From positions 1 to 33,938 of the forward strand of contig SICP01000016.1 in assembly GCA_009691415.1 (NCBI GenBank): a stretch of 33,938 bases of DNA, written 5' to 3'. The notes under the pieces were generated by a model. The model was not told the origin of the DNA, did not search any database, and saw only the letters and a program-made list of their open reading frames with translations. Shown here one piece after another: positions 10,177 through 17,997 of the stretch (positions within the stretch are counted from its first letter, which is position 1; each line of letters opens with the position of its first letter). This DNA comes from Candidatus Margulisiibacteriota bacterium. Lineage in GTDB: Bacteria > Margulisbacteria > Marinamargulisbacteria > SXXA01 > SICP01. A program made the position numbers and the translations under genes.

Positions 10177-12503
10177 ACTTTCTCAATTAATACAGACCAA
10201 TGGCCTTCAGCCTGTTTATTTTTATGTAATACTTTATGGCCTTCTTGTGCAATTGAATTAGGAACATTTTCAATGGGTTCGCCGTTATCGAGTAGTACTT
10301 CTAATTTGTCTCCAGATTTTAATGTCTCTAATGCCAATTTTGTTTTAACAAAATTCATGGGACATTGGACGCCACGAAAATCTTTAACAACGGGACCATT
10401 TTGACCAGGAATCTCTTCTGTTTTTTCGGTTTTGAAACGGAGTGAATCGTCCATATTTTTATAAAGATCTACCACGGTTTGACCTAGGTCTAAAATAAGA
10501 GCTTGGTGTTTTAATAGCTCGTCTTTCAGGTCTAGTTTTGCAAGTGTGAGAACGTCTTGAAATCTATCGTTCACGAGTCCGGCTGTGACGAAATGCTTAG
10601 CAAATAACTCGATCGCTTGGGTTTCTGTTTTGGATTCAAGCCCTCTGGTGACAAGCAACATCCGAGAGGAGTGGAAAATGATTTTGTAGAGGGTTTCTTT
10701 TTTGTTTTCTACAGTTTCGATAGTTTTGATCATTTCTTCGATTTGTTTTTTATCGACGTCGATCATGTCAAACATACCGGCAGAACATTCTGCAGTGCCC
10801 ATGTCATCCATTGTCATGCGACGATCACGTCCCCAGTCATGAAACATTTCTGGATCTTCTTCGTATGTTGGGACAAATCTGTATTTTTCGCACAGAGTTT
10901 TGATCAGGTCTTTGCCTTTTTCATCTAAGAATTTTTGATAGTTTCCGGCATAGTCTTTTTTATCTTCAATCCATACTGACAAGAAATCATAAAGAAAATC
11001 TGGCACGTGCTTGGAAGGGATTTCATCGACACGTTGGGCATAGAGCATTAATCCATCTTGTCCAACATGAGCACCGGCCATTACATTATAGGAGGGATAG
11101 ATCTCTGCTTCTTTACGACCAATTTTTCCAAAGAACCCAAGGTCGGCCACGTGATGCATGCCACAGGTATTGGGACAACCTGACATGTTGACTTTGAAGT
11201 CGCTAATTTCGTCGAGGCGCAAATCACTTTTTCCGAGACGCTCACATATAGCATCAGACAGACCTCTTGGAAGACAGATTCCTAGCTTACAGGTTTGTGC
11301 ACCCGTGCAGTTAATCATGTTACTTAGAAAAGGCGGATATTGGACGAGAGATTGTTTCATGTTTTTGATGATGTGATAGAGATTTCCGAGATAGGCTTCA
11401 GGAATATTTCTGAGGCGCATGTTTTGTGCACGGTCGCATCGAATATTATTTTCGCCCATTTCAGCCAGAAAATCGCAGAGACTATCGGCATCTTCACGAA
11501 GTAAATCTCCAAGTCTGAGAGGAACTTTTACAGACTTTAACCCAGCCTGTTTTTGATCAAAAACAAATCGCTTTTCCCAAAGCTCGTAATCATCACCTTG
11601 AGCAGGATTCTTGGCTAAATTACTTGACTTGGCTTCGTTTTTCAAATCAGGTAAAACAAGATTTAAACTGGCATCATCTTTGATGGGATCAAACTCTAAT
11701 TTGAAGAGGCGTACAAATTCGTCTTGCTCCAATTTTTTCCAAAGAAATTTGATACGATTTGAAAACTTACTCCGTCTATTTCCGTTTTTATCGAACATTA
11801 CTTTGAGAGCACGTGCCACATGGTAGGCTTGTGTGTCAGGAATCCATTCTAAAAGCAGGTGACCCACCATTGGTTTTGCACCCATGCCGCCGGCACAATA
11901 TACACGAAACCCTTTTTGACCGTTTCTGATTTCGGCAACATATCCAAGACACGTTGCTTGTGTGTAGGCGGTGTCTTTGGAGTTGTTTGAAAAGGCGATT
12001 TTAAATTTTCTAGGAAGATTCCAAGAATCCGGTTCGTTGATCAAACGCGTTGTGAGTTCGATCGCATAAGGATCTACATCAAAAACATCTTCAGGATCAA
12101 CACCAGAATCGGCAGACGTTAAAATATTACGAATGGTGTTTCCACCGCCGCCGCGAGAACTAAGTTCTACTTCGTTAAGACCACGAATAACATTCATAAT
12201 ATTTTCGATCAACACATCGTGCACTTGTACTTCTTGACGCGTTGTAAAGTGAACTTCGCCAGATCCGTAAGCATCGGCAAGTTCTGCAGTTTTTTTCAAT
12301 TGGCGAGGCGTGATTCCGCCCGCTGCGCATCTGATACGAATCATGTAGGTGTCGCGTTGGCGTTGTTCGTAAACACCGTGAGCCACGCGAATCGCCTTGA
12401 ATCTAATGGGATCGATTTGGCCTTTTATAAACTCAGCAATATCTTCTTCAAGTTGATCTTGCTCTAATATTAAAACGGTATCATTTGTATAGAAAGTTAA
12501 CAT
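10173..12503 (-). CDS. Ferredoxin-type nitrite/sulfite reductase fused to a C-terminal TusA-like domain
   Basis: Siroheme/Fe4S4 motifs NCTGAQTCKLGIC and MSGCPNTCGMHH; C-terminal VKDFRGVQCPMNFVKTKLALETLKSGDKLEVLLD matches the TusA CPxx motif. RBS AAGGAG. Confidence 0.92.
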   Translation of the reverse strand: MLTFYTNDTVLILEQDQLEEDIAEFIKGQIDPIRFKAIRVAHGVYEQRQRDTYMIRIRCAAGGITPRQLKKTAELADAYGSGEVHFTTRQEVQVHDVLIENIMNVIRGLNEVELSSRGGGGNTIRNILTSADSGVDPEDVFDVDPYAIELTTRLINEPDSWNLPRKFKIAFSNNSKDTAYTQATCLGYVAEIRNGQKGFRVYCAGGMGAKPMVGHLLLEWIPDTQAYHVARALKVMFDKNGNRRSKFSNRIKFLWKKLEQDEFVRLFKLEFDPIKDDASLNLVLPDLKNEAKSSNLAKNPAQGDDYELWEKRFVFDQKQAGLKSVKVPLRLGDLLREDADSLCDFLAEMGENNIRCDRAQNMRLRNIPEAYLGNLYHIIKNMKQSLVQYPPFLSNMINCTGAQTCKLGICLPRGLSDAICERLGKSDLRLDEISDFKVNMSGCPNTCGMHHVADLGFFGKIGRKEAEIYPSYNVMAGAHVGQDGLMLYAQRVDEIPSKHVPDFLYDFLSVWIEDKKDYAGNYQKFLDEKGKDLIKTLCEKYRFVPTYEEDPEMFHDWGRDRRMTMDDMGTAECSAGMFDMIDVDKKQIEEMIKTIETVENKKETLYKIIFHSSRMLLVTRGLESKTETQAIELFAKHFVTAGLVNDRFQDVLTLAKLDLKDELLKHQALILDLGQTVVDLYKNMDDSLRFKTEKTEEIPGQNGPVVKDFRGVQCPMNFVKTKLALETLKSGDKLEVLLDNGEPIENVPNSIAQEGHKVLHKNKQAEGHWSVLIEKV

Positions 12504-12513
12504 GTATTTCTCC

Positions 12514-12921
12514 TTAAATAATGGTTAATTCGACGCGATCGATTTCAATCGTGTCTTCGTTTGGCTTGCGGATTTGATAGGCTTTTACGGCGGGGGTTGC
12601 TTCTCTTAGTGAGACTATTATATAGATCATCTCTGGATCGTTTAATAGCTTAATATCTTCTTCAGATAATCTGGCGGGGCTTTCTGGATGAGAGTGATAT
12701 ACCGATACCAATTTTAAGCCGTTGGCTCTTGCTTCTTTCACAACTTGAAATTGTTCTTTGGGATCAAACATAAAATGCTCTGCGCTTTGATCTGTATTGG
12801 TCATGGGATAGAACCTGTTAATTTCGGTTGGTGTCCCGGCTAAATAACCACAGGATTCTATGGGTTTTAAATCTATTGCGTGTTGAATCATTGCTTTATA
12901 AACGTCTCTTTTTATTTTCAT
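12514..12921 (-). CDS. JAMM/Mov34 (M67) metallopeptidase, HcyD/Mec+-like
   Basis: JAMM motif: PIESCGYLAG ... VYHSHPESPARLSEEDI. Confidence 0.92.
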   Translation of the reverse strand: MKIKRDVYKAMIQHAIDLKPIESCGYLAGTPTEINRFYPMTNTDQSAEHFMFDPKEQFQVVKEARANGLKLVSVYHSHPESPARLSEEDIKLLNDPEMIYIIVSLREATPAVKAYQIRKPNEDTIEIDRVELTII

Positions 12922-12923
12922 AT

Positions 12924-13730
12924 TTATCCTTTTTTCAAATCACAAACGGCTTGCTCGTAGTCAATGAGGCTCGTAATTTTTGGTGTGTCTCCACAGAGAG
13001 GGCAACTTGGATTTTTCTTTAGTTTTACAGTTCTGAAGTTCATGCTTTTTGCATCAAAAATAAGCATGCGATCGACCAATAATTCGCCTACTCCTGTGAT
13101 AAATTTCAATGCTTCTGCGGCTTGAATTGTCCCGAGCATGCCTGCAATTGCACCGAGCACGCCGGCTTGGCTACAAGTGGGGACAGCGTTGGCTGGTGGT
13201 GGACTATTGAAAACGCATCGATAGCACGCATGGCCGGGTGTATGGGTTAATGTTTGGCCAGCAAATCGTAAAATGCCGCCGTGCGAAAAAGGCTTTTTAG
13301 CCATGACACAGGCATCGTTAATAAGAAATTTTGCGGGGAAGTTATCGGTGCCATCGATCACAAAATCGTAGTCTTTTAAAATTACTAGCGCATTGTCGGC
13401 AGTAAAAAATTCGGCATAGGTTTTGACAATGACATCGGGATTGATTTGATTAATTTTTGCTTTGGCCGACTCTACTTTTAAAACTCCGATATCTGGCGTG
13501 AAGTGAATCACTTGGCGCTGCAAATTACTGATGTCCACCACATCGCCGTCTACAAGACCGATTGTTCCCACACCTGCTGCAGCTAAATAAAGTGCAGCGG
13601 GAGCCCCGAGGCCGCCTGTACCAATAATAAGAACTTTGGAATTGAGTATTTTCTCTTGCCCTACCCCACCAATATCTTGAAGAATAATATGTCGGCTATA
13701 ACGCTCAATTTGATTTTCGGTTAGGTTCAT
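12924..13730 (-). CDS. ThiF/MoeB/HesA-type E1-like adenylyltransferase
   Basis: GTGGLGAPAALYLAAAGVG, LVDGDVVDISNLQRQVIH; CYRC / CPLC zinc-binding pairs. Confidence 0.93.
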   Translation of the reverse strand: MNLTENQIERYSRHIILQDIGGVGQEKILNSKVLIIGTGGLGAPAALYLAAAGVGTIGLVDGDVVDISNLQRQVIHFTPDIGVLKVESAKAKINQINPDVIVKTYAEFFTADNALVILKDYDFVIDGTDNFPAKFLINDACVMAKKPFSHGGILRFAGQTLTHTPGHACYRCVFNSPPPANAVPTCSQAGVLGAIAGMLGTIQAAEALKFITGVGELLVDRMLIFDAKSMNFRTVKLKKNPSCPLCGDTPKITSLIDYEQAVCDLKKG

Positions 13731-14968
13731 ATAATTGCCTTTTTGAGTGCTTGGTCGAAATCTGCTTTTAAGTCGTCGATATGTTCGAGTCCTACTGAGA
13801 TGCGAATCAGATCATCAAAAACACCGGCCTCGTCTGCTTGTTGCTCTGTGAAGTCTCTATAAATAGTTGATTTGGGATGCACTACCAGTGTTTTGGTGTC
13901 GCCAATATTAACTAAAATACGGGCCAACTTGGTTTCATTTATCACACGATACGCCGCTTCTTTGGAACCCACTTGAATCGTGAGAAGTCCGCCATATCGA
14001 TTCTTGAATTGACGCTTGGCAATGTCATGATCTGGATTGGTAGAAAGTCCTGGATAATGAACTGCTTTCACGTTCGGATGCGCTTGAAAATAGGTGGCAA
14101 GTGCCAGTGCGTTGGCACAATGTTTATCCATTCTGAGTGTCAACGTATCCAAACCAAGAGAGGCGATGAATGCGTTCATTGGAGACATGGTGCTGCCGGT
14201 GTTGGATTGGACTTGGCGTCTGGCTCTAGCAAGAAATGCCATGTCACCAAATTTTTCTCCGACTTCTTTGATACGAGGGCTTTTGGTTTGCTTCCAATCA
14301 AATGTTCCAAGATCCGTAATAGAACCGCCTATGGTCGTGCCGCTTCCGCATAGATATTTGGTAGTAGATAACACTAGAATAGAAACGCCATGTGCTTTTG
14401 CATCGAATAAATAAGGCGTTGTGGTCGTGCCATCTACGACGAGGGGAATATGACGCTGAGAGGCCAACGCTGCAATTTTGGCGATGTCGGGCACGTCCAT
14501 TTTTGGATTTCCAATGGTCTCTAAAAAGATGGCCCGTGTCTTATCGGTGATGGCAGCTTCGTACGACGCTAAATCCGTTGTGTCTACGTAGTTTACGGTG
14601 ATATCAAAATTTTCAAAGACATGTTTAAAGAGATAATAGGTGCCCCCAAACAAGCTTTTTGCAGCAATAATTTCGTCGCCGGCACTAGTGAGGGAAAGTA
14701 GCGCGGTTGTGATCGCGGCCATTCCTGATGCTGTGCAGAGCGTGCCTTTGCCATCGGTTAGAGCCGTAATACGATTTTCATACGCTGCCACGGTTGGATT
14801 GGTAATGCGTGAATATTGGTGGCCAAACTTACGTCCAAAGAAAACGTCAGAATGTTCTTCTGCAGATTCATATTCATAGGATGCGGTTTGATAGATAGGA
14901 AACGTCGTGGCCCCTGTTGTGGGGTCTGATTCAAATCCGGCGTGAATAGCTTTTGTTTCGAAGTTCAT
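13727..14968 (-). CDS. metY: PLP-dependent O-acetylhomoserine sulfhydrylase (MetY-type, Cys/Met metabolism family)
   Basis: TKAIHAGFESDPTTGATTFPIYQTASY; Lys motif ISILVLSTTKYLCGSGTTIGG; C-terminal RISVGLEHIDDLKADFDQAL. Confidence 0.92.
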   Translation of the reverse strand: MNFETKAIHAGFESDPTTGATTFPIYQTASYEYESAEEHSDVFFGRKFGHQYSRITNPTVAAYENRITALTDGKGTLCTASGMAAITTALLSLTSAGDEIIAAKSLFGGTYYLFKHVFENFDITVNYVDTTDLASYEAAITDKTRAIFLETIGNPKMDVPDIAKIAALASQRHIPLVVDGTTTTPYLFDAKAHGVSILVLSTTKYLCGSGTTIGGSITDLGTFDWKQTKSPRIKEVGEKFGDMAFLARARRQVQSNTGSTMSPMNAFIASLGLDTLTLRMDKHCANALALATYFQAHPNVKAVHYPGLSTNPDHDIAKRQFKNRYGGLLTIQVGSKEAAYRVINETKLARILVNIGDTKTLVVHPKSTIYRDFTEQQADEAGVFDDLIRISVGLEHIDDLKADFDQALKKAII

Positions 14969-14970
14969 AA

Positions 14971-15183
14971 CTAGTGGCTCCCACCGCCCATAAAGTATAA
15001 GAATTCTAGTGTATCGCCTTCTTTTACTGCGGTTGTTGCGAAGGCGGCTCGGTCTAGGATTTCTCCGTTGTGTTCTACCGTAACCATTTCTGGCATTTTG
15101 ACGTCTTTAATTTTGAGAAGCTCTTCGATGGTGAGGGTCTCGTTTTCTAGTGTTTCGTTTTGTCCGTTAAGTGTGAGTTTCAT
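14971..15183 (-). CDS. ThiS/MoaD-like sulfur carrier with a two-residue C-terminal extension (…GGGSH)
   Basis: 70 aa beta-grasp-like ThiS homologue ending EGDTLEFLYFMGGGSH. Confidence 0.88.
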   Translation of the reverse strand: MKLTLNGQNETLENETLTIEELLKIKDVKMPEMVTVEHNGEILDRAAFATTAVKEGDTLEFLYFMGGGSH

Positions 15184-15191
15184 GGGATCTC

Positions 15192-16118
15192 CTATTCATC
15201 GTATAGACTGGTGCTGAGGTATCGTTCGCCAAAATCACAGAGAATGGTGACAATGCGTTTCCCTTTGTTTTCTGGGCGTTTGGCTAATTCGATTGCGGCG
15301 AAAACATTGGCTCCAGAAGAAATGCCGACTAGTAGGCCTTCTTCTTTTGCAAGACGTCTCGCGGTGTGGATGGCATCTTGATTGCTCACTTGTATCACTT
15401 CGTCCAGAATACTTCGGTCTAGATTATGGGGGATAAATCCGGCACCAATGCCTTGTATCATGTGTGGTCCAGGTTGACCGCCTGAAATCACGGGAGAGTC
15501 TTTGGGTTCTACTGCGATGGCTTTGAAATTGGGGTTTTTCTTTTTTAGGACAGAGGCAATACCGCTAATGGATCCGCCTGTACCAACGCCTGTAACGATC
15601 ATGTCAATGTTGCCGTCGGTATCACGCCAAATTTCTTCGGCCGTACTTTGTCTATGAATTTCAGGATTGGCGACATTATTAAATTGTTGTGGCATGTAGA
15701 CGTTTTCAAGTTCTTTCGCCAATTCTTCTGCACGTTCGATCGCACCACGCATACCAAGGTGTGCAGGGGTTAATTCCAAACGTGCTCCCAAGGCCTTGAG
15801 TAATTTTCTTCTTTCAAGACTCATGGAATCTGGCATGGTGAGAATGACTTGATAGCCTTTGACAGCGCCTGCAAAGGCAAGTGCGATTCCGGTGTTTCCA
15901 CTGGTAGGTTCTACGATGATACTTCCTGGCTTAAGTTTGCCTTCTTTTTCACCGGCTTCGATCATGGCAAGACCAATACGATCTTTGACGGAGTTGCAAG
16001 GGTTCATGAATTCACATTTTCCGAGCACTTCTGCATGAACACCTTCTGTTAAACGATTGATTCGTACGAGGGGGGTGTTTCCGATGAGTTCAGTTATATT
16101 ATTTGCGATTTTTGCCAT
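15192..16118 (-). CDS. cysK: Cysteine synthase A
   Basis: [53 protein letters not shown] before ATG. Confidence 0.96.
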   Translation of the reverse strand: MAKIANNITELIGNTPLVRINRLTEGVHAEVLGKCEFMNPCNSVKDRIGLAMIEAGEKEGKLKPGSIIVEPTSGNTGIALAFAGAVKGYQVILTMPDSMSLERRKLLKALGARLELTPAHLGMRGAIERAEELAKELENVYMPQQFNNVANPEIHRQSTAEEIWRDTDGNIDMIVTGVGTGGSISGIASVLKKKNPNFKAIAVEPKDSPVISGGQPGPHMIQGIGAGFIPHNLDRSILDEVIQVSNQDAIHTARRLAKEEGLLVGISSGANVFAAIELAKRPENKGKRIVTILCDFGERYLSTSLYDE

Positions 16119-16133
16119 GTTTTTTCTCCTCTG

Positions 16134-16547
16134 TTATATAGAATAGGTTAGCATTTTTTCTTCGAGTTGTTTATGCGCGAGACATTCCGTTAAAGTAAGA
16201 TTAAAGACCTCTTTAATTTTTTCGTTCATTTGTTGCCAAAAAGAGTTTAGATTTTTACAGCCTTTGTGGCCTTCTGCAAGATTAATCGGACCTTCTAAGC
16301 ATTCTAGAATGTGGTAAATCGTAATATCTTTTGGATTCTTTCGTAGTTCATAGCCCCCTTGATTTCCTCTGTAGCTATGGACGAGTCCAGCGCGTTTGAG
16401 ATCGGCGAGCAAGCGTTCTAAATAATTCTGTGGAATATGATGACGATCTGCTATCGATTTAATTTGAATAGGGCCCGCTTGATAACCTATTGCCAGATCC
16501 ATCATTGCCGCGACACCATATTTACCTTTTACTGAAAGTCCGATCAT
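16134..16547 (-). CDS. Rrf2-family transcriptional regulator (start taken at internal ATG, MIGLSVKGKYG)
   Basis: KGKYGVAAMMDLAIGY...IKSIADRHHIPQNYLERLLADLKRAGLVHSYRGNQGGYELRK; first gene of the sulfur operon. The ORF-track start (16613) lies inside the apparent -35 box. Confidence 0.9.
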   Translation of the reverse strand: MIGLSVKGKYGVAAMMDLAIGYQAGPIQIKSIADRHHIPQNYLERLLADLKRAGLVHSYRGNQGGYELRKNPKDITIYHILECLEGPINLAEGHKGCKNLNSFWQQMNEKIKEVFNLTLTECLAHKQLEEKMLTYSI

Positions 16548-16584
16548 GATTAAAACCCCTATCTCTACTATTTTGGTTGGGATT

Positions 16585-16613
16585 ATAATAAGTGCGAGTC
16601 TAGTCCCTGTCAA
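16585..16613 (-). promoter_or_regulatory. Sigma70-like promoter for the Rrf2-cys operon
   Basis: On the minus strand: TTGACA-N17-TATTAT (followed by AAT), 38 nt upstream of the Rrf2 ATG. Confidence 0.75.
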
Positions 16614-16696
16614 TAAAATTTGATACTATTTATTGTTATAAATGCACTAAATTATTTCAATGCAATCCAGATATGTGCTTAGACGATAAGTCTATA

Positions 16697-17179
16697 ATGA
16701 AACTACTCACTATCATAAGAATAAAAAACACTCTTTTATGCGCCCTTTTTCTGACACTTCCGTTATTACACGGATGCGGCTTGGCGTCAGTCACAAGAGA
16801 TACGACGTCACACCCTTCTCAAGTACAAATTTCACTTCATACCCAACTGTCAATCACGTCTCATTCTCCTGAAGAATCCAAATATGATGTGGGCATTGCT
16901 ATAAAAAATATAACCGACAAACCAATCACAATCTCCTTTCCCAATGATCCCGTTTCTGTTTCCTACACGATCCTGGATGACTTGAATCAGACACAATACT
17001 CATTTGTTGAAGGCACCTTAACTTCTTTAAAAGACTACACCCTTCAACCAGGCGAAACATTTATGCACACGTCTTTTTCTTATTCTAAGAGAGCTGTTGC
17101 AGAATGGCGCATCAATGCAGTTACAACTTATTATATCGAAGGCACGCTGCATACCGACCCTATTTCCACTGTATTCTAA
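16697..17179 (+). CDS. Putative lipoprotein, possibly with a BsuPI-like domain
   Basis: Signal peptide with lipobox LLHGC; middle segment VGIAIKNITDKPITISFPND...TLQPGETFMHTSFSY resembles BsuPI-like folds (tentative). Start moved to MKLLTIIR. Confidence 0.6.
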   Translation: MKLLTIIRIKNTLLCALFLTLPLLHGCGLASVTRDTTSHPSQVQISLHTQLSITSHSPEESKYDVGIAIKNITDKPITISFPNDPVSVSYTILDDLNQTQYSFVEGTLTSLKDYTLQPGETFMHTSFSYSKRAVAEWRINAVTTYYIEGTLHTDPISTVF

Positions 17180-17207
17180 ACCTAGTTAAAAACTAGCCAG
17201 GAGTTTC

Positions 17208-17731
17208 ATGATGACTTGTAAAAAAGTGTTGCCTTTAGTTACTTTTTTAGTAGGTATTATATTTTTGCAAGGCTGTGATGATGGACAACTGAAAAAGGCT
17301 GCCTAAGCAAAACTAAATCAAGCCGAAACACAGTTAGACGAGGCGAGAGCGTATGGTGCTGCAAGTAGAGCAAAGACTGAGATACCTTTCAACCACTTAT
17401 AGAGAAAGCAAAAGCAGACGCCCTTAGCTCTCGTGAAAATGAGTTGGCCGAATTGCTTAAAAAACAAGAAGAGCTGACCAGACTAAAGAAATTAGACGCA
17501 CTAAAAGCACAACAGATAGTTCCTGTAAAAGAAATAAAAGTACTTGTTGTTGATGTTCCAAAACCTAAAGAACAGGGTGTGACAAAGGGTGAGTATCTTT
17601 ATAAGATTGCTAGATCACTTTATAACGACCCTGAAAAATGGGCCGAGATTTATGCCCTCAATAAAGACACGGTTAAAGACCCTAATGTCATTTACCCTGG
17701 ACAGAAAATTCTATTGCCTTCTGGCAAATAA
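17208..17731 (+). pseudogene. Disrupted LysM-domain lipoprotein gene (in-frame TAA plus frameshift)
   Basis: RBS AGGAG, MMTCKKVLPLVTFLVGIIFLQGCDDGQLKKAA* (TAA at 17304-17306), then AKLNQAETQLDEARAYGAASRAKTE, a frame change near 17370-17395, then EKAKADALSSRENELAELLKKQEELTRLKK... and a C-terminal LysM (GEYLYKIARSLYNDPEKWAEIYALNKDTVKDPNVIYPGQKILLP). Confidence 0.8.
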
Positions 17732-17837
17732 TTTAGGGTATTAGGGCCACAAGAAAACTTCAATGCTTGTTAGTTTTTTGGCGTTGTTATCTATTAATTT
17801 AGATGCAGTCAAAATCATTTTCCAGAAAAGAAGTTTG

Positions 17838-17865
17838 ACTTTGTCTCTGGGGTTTTTATAATGTG
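17838..17865 (+). promoter_or_regulatory. Candidate sigma70-like promoter upstream of nrdAB (approximate coordinates)
   Basis: TTGACT-N16-TATAAT in the nrdA upstream intergenic region. Confidence 0.5.
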
Positions 17866-17997
17866 GGAAGTGTTAAATATTCGACACTCGGTTTTACTGG
17901 AAGCCCAATTACAATCTCTATATGTTACAGAATTGGCGCGAGTTTTAGGACTCGTTTTGGGATAAAGTTTTGCCAAAAATATTAAAGGAGCGGCGAT

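Noticed and set aside
17182-17196. CTAGTT-AAA-AACTAG hairpin as terminator of the lipoprotein gene
   Set aside because: Only 6-bp AT-rich arms with no T-tract; it sits in the RBS region of the LysM pseudogene and is too weak to call.
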